A DNA stretch of 64,000 nucleotides from Balaenoptera acutorostrata (taxonomy: Eukaryota > Chordata > Mammalia > Artiodactyla > Balaenopteridae): assembly GCF_949987535.1 (NCBI RefSeq), contig NC_080074.1, positions 40,531,641-40,595,640 on the forward strand. The letters are read 5' to 3'. The translations under genes were made by a program, and so were the position numbers. This document shows, piece by piece, positions 59,391 through 64,000 of the stretch. Below the pieces are notes generated by a model. The model did not search any database, was not told the origin of the DNA, and saw nothing but the letters and a program-made list of their open reading frames with translations. The stretch's first letter is position 1; each line of letters opens with the position of its first letter.

Positions 59391-61175
59391 TTCCCTTAAC
59401 ACAGCAGAGTAAAGCATTTTCCAAATAATTTTCCAAATTATGTGGAGAATTTCAAGGTGTCTACTAAAGGGTGTAAAAGGAACACATCAGTGTCCAGTGC
59501 TGTGTGGGTTTTCAAGCAGCTTTAAATACATTCTAATAGCTGAAAACAAATAATCAGGCAAATAAACTAAGTGATTCCAATAAAATAAAGGCACAGTGTT
59601 TTTTTAATGTAATAATGGCCTGTTGTTGTTTCCTAACTGCAGAATGGCATTTTCTTTACCAGGAAAGAACACGTTAAATGGATGAGAATGGGCAATTTTT
59701 TTCTCAGTGATCAATAAACAAATGCATTAAACACTCACAGAAGGAAAGTATCTCTGAGTGTTCATCTTCCTCATTTCTATAACCGGGACACTAAAGTCTC
59801 CTTGATCGGGAAACAATAATAACTGCGTACTTGAAATATGTTTATAGAACAGACATAATTCCTATTCTGAATGGGTTAATAACTTTCTTCTTTCTTGAAA
59901 GTGTTCAAATAGAAGCATAAATGCTGTAGCCAATCTGTTAACTTAGAATTAGAAAAGCAAGCAATTTTACATGCTTGAATAGTAATATTTCCTTAAGAAA
60001 AGAGAAACTAAAATAAAGCATGCATAAAATTAACAAATCAAGATTTAAAATATAATTCTTCACTATAATATTATTATGCCGCAGCATTTATATTTCAAGG
60101 GTCTTTTTTAATATCGATTTTCAGTAGCTTACATCTAGCACTGAGAAGGAAGATTCATTTTGAAGTAATTGCACACTCATATGTAGACATAAGCTACTTC
60201 TCTTTAGCAATATCACAATACAAGTTCCAACAATGTACATATGCATCAATATTACCAACCTTCTCAAAAGGTCACTTACACAGGTACAATGTTTGGCATT
60301 TAAAAAAAGAAGGAAAAAGATGTAGAGTCAGATAGTCTTTATCACTTTCTACTGCTTAATAGCTCTTCCACACACAAATGTATATAAACATATATATGTG
60401 TATACATTGCATGCGTGTCAGAATAAAACAGCCTGTATATACATGTATATTACATATATGCATACAAACACATAGATGCACATACACTTATGTCATATGC
60501 ATGTTGTATATATATGTGTATATGCATGTGTCTATGTCAATGTGTATGTGTGTATATATACACACATACACATATGATCAAGAAAGCAAATTACATTTTT
60601 ATTTTACAGTGTAAAATAATACACAAAGTATACTTCAGATTTTTCTCTCTAGATCTGAGTCTAGAATGACAATCCCAAAGCAAGCCATTAAACTTAGTTA
60701 CTAATGATTTTAAAAATGGATATTAGAAACTCCAAGGTTCAATATAATTTAACCCGCATTTCCAGGCTTCCCAATGCTTCTATAAAGCTTAACAAGCAAA
60801 TATCATTATATTTTGGCTTTGAGTTGAAGAGTTTTTAGAGTGAACTTAGAGGAAATGGAATCATGCTGATGAGGCTCGTGATTCACATTGAAGTAAGAGT
60901 AATGATGGCTCAGATAATTTTTCTTTTTTTTGCCTCTAAGTAATTTTAAGGGAAAATTACTCTGAATTCAGGCTTGAGTGTTTAGTACGTGTACCATGTC
61001 AAAATACTTCTAGACATTCAGCGCTGCCTAAATGGTAAAACCACACAGAGAACGTTGGATAGAAAACAACACTCACACTTGGTATTCATAAAAATAAATT
61101 AATGTGCATACATGTGGGCTTTAGCTTATGAATGTATGAATTCTATCTGCCTGAAGAAATATTTCATAAGCATAT
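59391..61175. other. AT-rich sequence without a recognised gene
   Basis: Contains a long alternating TG/TA/CA tract at 60370-60575. Other sequence is unique and non-coding as far as I can see. Confidence 0.5.
60370..60575. repeat. Long TATG/CATA microsatellite
   Basis: About 200 bases of alternating purine-pyrimidine units (ATATATGTG, ACATGTATA, TATGCATG, ACACATAC). The repetitive 78-codon frame across it is an artefact. Confidence 0.85.
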
Positions 61176-64000
61176 TTTATTTATTTATTTATTTTAACAT
61201 CTTTATTGGAGTATAATTGCTTTACAATTGTGTGTTAGTTTCTGCTTTATAACAAAGTGAATCAGCTATACATATACATATATCCCCATACCTCCTCCCT
61301 CTGCGTCTCCCTCCCACCCTCCCTATCCCACCCCTCTAGGTGGTCACAAACCACTGAGCTGATTTCCCTCTGCTATGCGCTGCTTTCCACTAGCTATCTA
61401 TTTTACATTTGTTAGTATATATAAGTCCATGCCACTCTCTCACTTTGTCCCAGCTTACCCTTCCCCCTCCCCGTGTCCTCAAGTCCGTTCTCTATATCTG
61501 TGGCTTCATTCCTGTCCTGCCCCTAGGTTCTGCAGGACCTTTTTTTTTGGATTCCATATATATGTGTTAGCATACAGTATTTATTTTTCTCTTCCTGACT
61601 TACTTCACTCTGTAGAACAGTCTCTAGGTCCATGCACCTCACTACAAATAACTCAATTTCGTTTCTTTTTATGGCTGAGTAATATTCCATTGTATATATG
61701 TGCCACATCTTCTTTATCCATTCATCTGTCGATGGACACCTAGGTTGCTTCCATGTCCTGGCTATTGTAAATAGAGCTGCAATGAGTATTTTGGTACATG
61801 ACTCTTTTTGAATTATGGTTTTCTCAGGGTATATGCCCAGTAGTGGGATTGCTGGGTCATATGGTAGTTCTATTTTTAATTTTTTAAGGAACCTGTTCTC
61901 CATAGTGGCTGTATCAGTTTACATTCCCACCAACAGCGCAAGAGTGTCCCCCTTTCTCCACACCCTCTCCAGCATTTATTGTTTGTAGATTTTTTGATGA
62001 TGGCCATTCTGACTGGGGTGAGGTGATACCTCATTGTAGTTTTGATTTGCAGTTCTCTAATGATTAGTGATGTTGAGCATCCTTTCATGTGTTTGTTGGC
62101 AATCTGTATATCTTATTTGGAGAAATGTCTATTTAGGTCTTCTGCCCATTTTTGGATTGGGTTGTTTGTTTTTTTGATATTGAGCTTCATGAGCTGCTCG
62201 TAAATTTTGGAGATTAATCCTTTGTCAGATGCTTCATTTGCAAATTTTTTCTCATATTCTGAGGGTTGTCTTTTTGTCTTGTTTATGGTTTCCTTTGCTG
62301 TGCAAAAGCTTTTAAGTTTCATTAGGTCCCATTTGTTTATTTTTGTTTTTATTTCCATTTCTCTAGGAAGTGGGTCAAAAAAGATCTTGCTGTGATTTAT
62401 GCCATAGAGTGTTCTGCCTATGTTTTCCTCTAAGAGTTTGATAGTGTTTGGCCTTACATTTAGGTCTTTAATCCATTTTGAGTTTATTTTTGTGTATGGT
62501 GTTGGGGAGTGTTCTAATTTCATTCTTTTACACGTAGCTGTCCAGTTTTCCCAGCACCACTTATTGAAGAGGCTGTCTTTTCTCCATTGTATATTCTTGC
62601 CACCTTTATCAAAAATAAGGTGACCATATGTCCATGGGTTTATCTCTGGGTTTGCTATCCTGTTCCATTGATCTATATTTCTGTTTTTGTGCCAGTACCA
62701 ATATGTTCTTGATTACTGTAGCTTTGTAGTATAGTCTGATAGTCTGAAGCCCAGAGCCTGATTCTTCCAACTCCGTCTTGCTTTCTCAAGATTGCTTTGG
62801 CTATTCGGGGTCTTTTGTGTTTCCATACAAACTGTGAAATTTTTTGTTCTAGTTCTGTGAAAAACGCCATTGGTTGTTTGATAGGGATTGCACTGAATCT
62901 GTAGATTGCTTTGGGTAGTACAGGCATTTTCACAATGTTGATTCTTCCAATCCAAGAACATGGTATATCTCTCCATCTGTTTGTATCATCTTTAATTTCT
63001 TTCAACAGTGTCTTATAGTTTTGTGCATACAGGTCTTTTGTCTCCTTAGGTAGATTTAGTCCTAGATATTTTATTCTTTTTGTTGCAATGTGTTTCCTTA
63101 ATTTCTCTTTCAGATTTTTCATCATTAGTGTATAGGAATGCAAGAGATTTCTGTGCATCAATTTTGTATCCTGCTACTTTACCAGATTCATTGATTAGCT
63201 CTAGTAGTTTTCTGGTAGCATCTTTAGGATTCTCTGTATAGTGTCATGTCACCTGTGAAGAGTGACAGCTCTACTTCTTCTTTTCCGATTTGGATTCCTT
63301 TTATTTATTTTTCTTCTCTGATTGCTGTGGCTAAAACTTCAAAACCTATGTTGAATAACTGTGGTGAGAGTGGTCAACCTTGTCTTGCCTGATCTTAGTG
63401 GAAATGGTTTCAGTTTTTCACCATTGAGAACGATGTTGGCTGTGGGTTTGTCATATATGGCCTTTATTATGTTGAGGTAAGTTCCCTCTATGCCTACTTT
63501 CTGGAGGGTTTTTATCATAAATGAGTGTTGAATTTTGTCGAAAGCTTTTTCTGCGTCTATTGAGATGATCATATGGTTTTTCTCCTTCAATTTGTTAATA
63601 TGGTGTACCACATTGATTGATTTGCATATATTGAAGAACCCTTGCAGTCCTGGGATAAACCCCACTTGATCATGGTGTATGATCCTTTAAATGTGCTGTT
63701 GGATTCTGTTTGCTAGTATTTTGTTGAGGATTTTTGCATCTATGTTCATCAGTGATATTGGCCTGTAGTTTTCTTTCTTTGTGACATCTTTGTCTGGTTT
63801 TGGTATCAGCGTGATGGTGGCCTTGCAGAATGAGTTTGGGAGTGTTCTTCCCTCTGCTGTATTTTGGAAGAGTTTGAGAAGGATAGGTGTTAGCTCTTCT
63901 CTAAATGTTTGATAGAATTCACCTGTGAAGCCGTCTGGTCCTGGGCTTTTGTTTGTTGGAAGATTTTTAATCACAGTCTCAGTTTCAGTGTTTGTGAGTG
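61176..64000 (-). mobile_element. L1 retrotransposon, 3' part, runs off the window
   Basis: Minus-strand L1. The 3' end starts at about 61176 with TTTA units and T runs, then the 3' UTR ('tattggagtataattgcttt', 61204), then antisense ORF2 to the window edge. It aligns closely with the L1 at 8312-14304 through ORF2 but has a different 3' UTR, so it belongs to a related subfamily. No nested SINE is seen. The 5' end and left target duplication cannot be judged because the element continues past 64000. Confidence 0.93.
61523..64000 (-). pseudogene. L1 ORF2, partial and disrupted
   Basis: The C-terminal two thirds of ORF2. Open blocks: 63974-63687 (start of the reverse transcriptase), 63665-63339 (motif A IDAEKAFD, block 'FPLRSGK'), 63161-62673, 62523-62113 and 61903-61523 to the stop. 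Defects include a loss of the active-site sequence (FADD in the L1 at 8709, FTGD here at 63248-63259), a frame break after FPLRSG near 63400 and a 7-base deletion near 61891. It cannot make an active enzyme. Confidence 0.9.

Overview
This window is mammalian nuclear DNA with no supportable protein-coding gene, rRNA, functional tRNA or CRISPR array. The lineage points to a cetacean, or at least the cetacean/hippo/ruminant group. Six tRNA-derived SINEs of the CHR-1 and CHR-2 type are present, recognisable by their gggaagtccc or gggaagccc ends and tRNA-like B boxes. I see no BovB LINE or Bov-tA SINE, which a ruminant window of this size would normally hold. Family names are from memory of the repeat families and not from a database search.

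Layout. Positions 1-8.3 kb are AT-rich intergenic or intronic sequence with a decayed L1M, an L2 piece, MIR remnants, a CHR-1 SINE and a small unexplained GC-rich island. From 8,312 to 14,304 lies a minus-strand L1 flanked by a perfect 16-bp target duplication. It carries two nested CHR-2 SINEs and an apparent 3' transduction. From 14.3 to 36.4 kb there are old repeats (L2, MIR, an MLT1-type LTR, a palindromic DNA transposon), several short L1 3' ends with target duplications, and CHR-2 and CHR-1 SINEs. From 36,991 to 43,331 lies a full-length but decayed plus-strand L1 with its 5' UTR, broken ORF1, broken ORF2 and 3' UTR. From 43.3 to 61.2 kb the sequence is largely non-repetitive and AT-rich, with only one relatively recent insertion (L1 3' end at 50.5 kb), microsatellites and fragments of L2 and MIR. 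From 61,176 to the window end is another minus-strand L1 that runs off the edge.

All long reading frames of recognisable origin are pieces of L1 ORF1 and ORF2 or readings through CHR SINEs. The elements do not work together as a system. They record successive waves of L1-driven retrotransposition: MIR and L2 first, then the MLT1 LTR and DNA transposon, then L1 and CHR SINEs, several dated relative to each other by nesting. I did not find a new biological system. The most informative observations are the L1 3' transduction, the nested insertions with exact target duplications, tails containing non-A segments, a duplicated palindromic transposon, and a few non-repeat stretches that could be conserved regulatory DNA or short exons but need comparative data.
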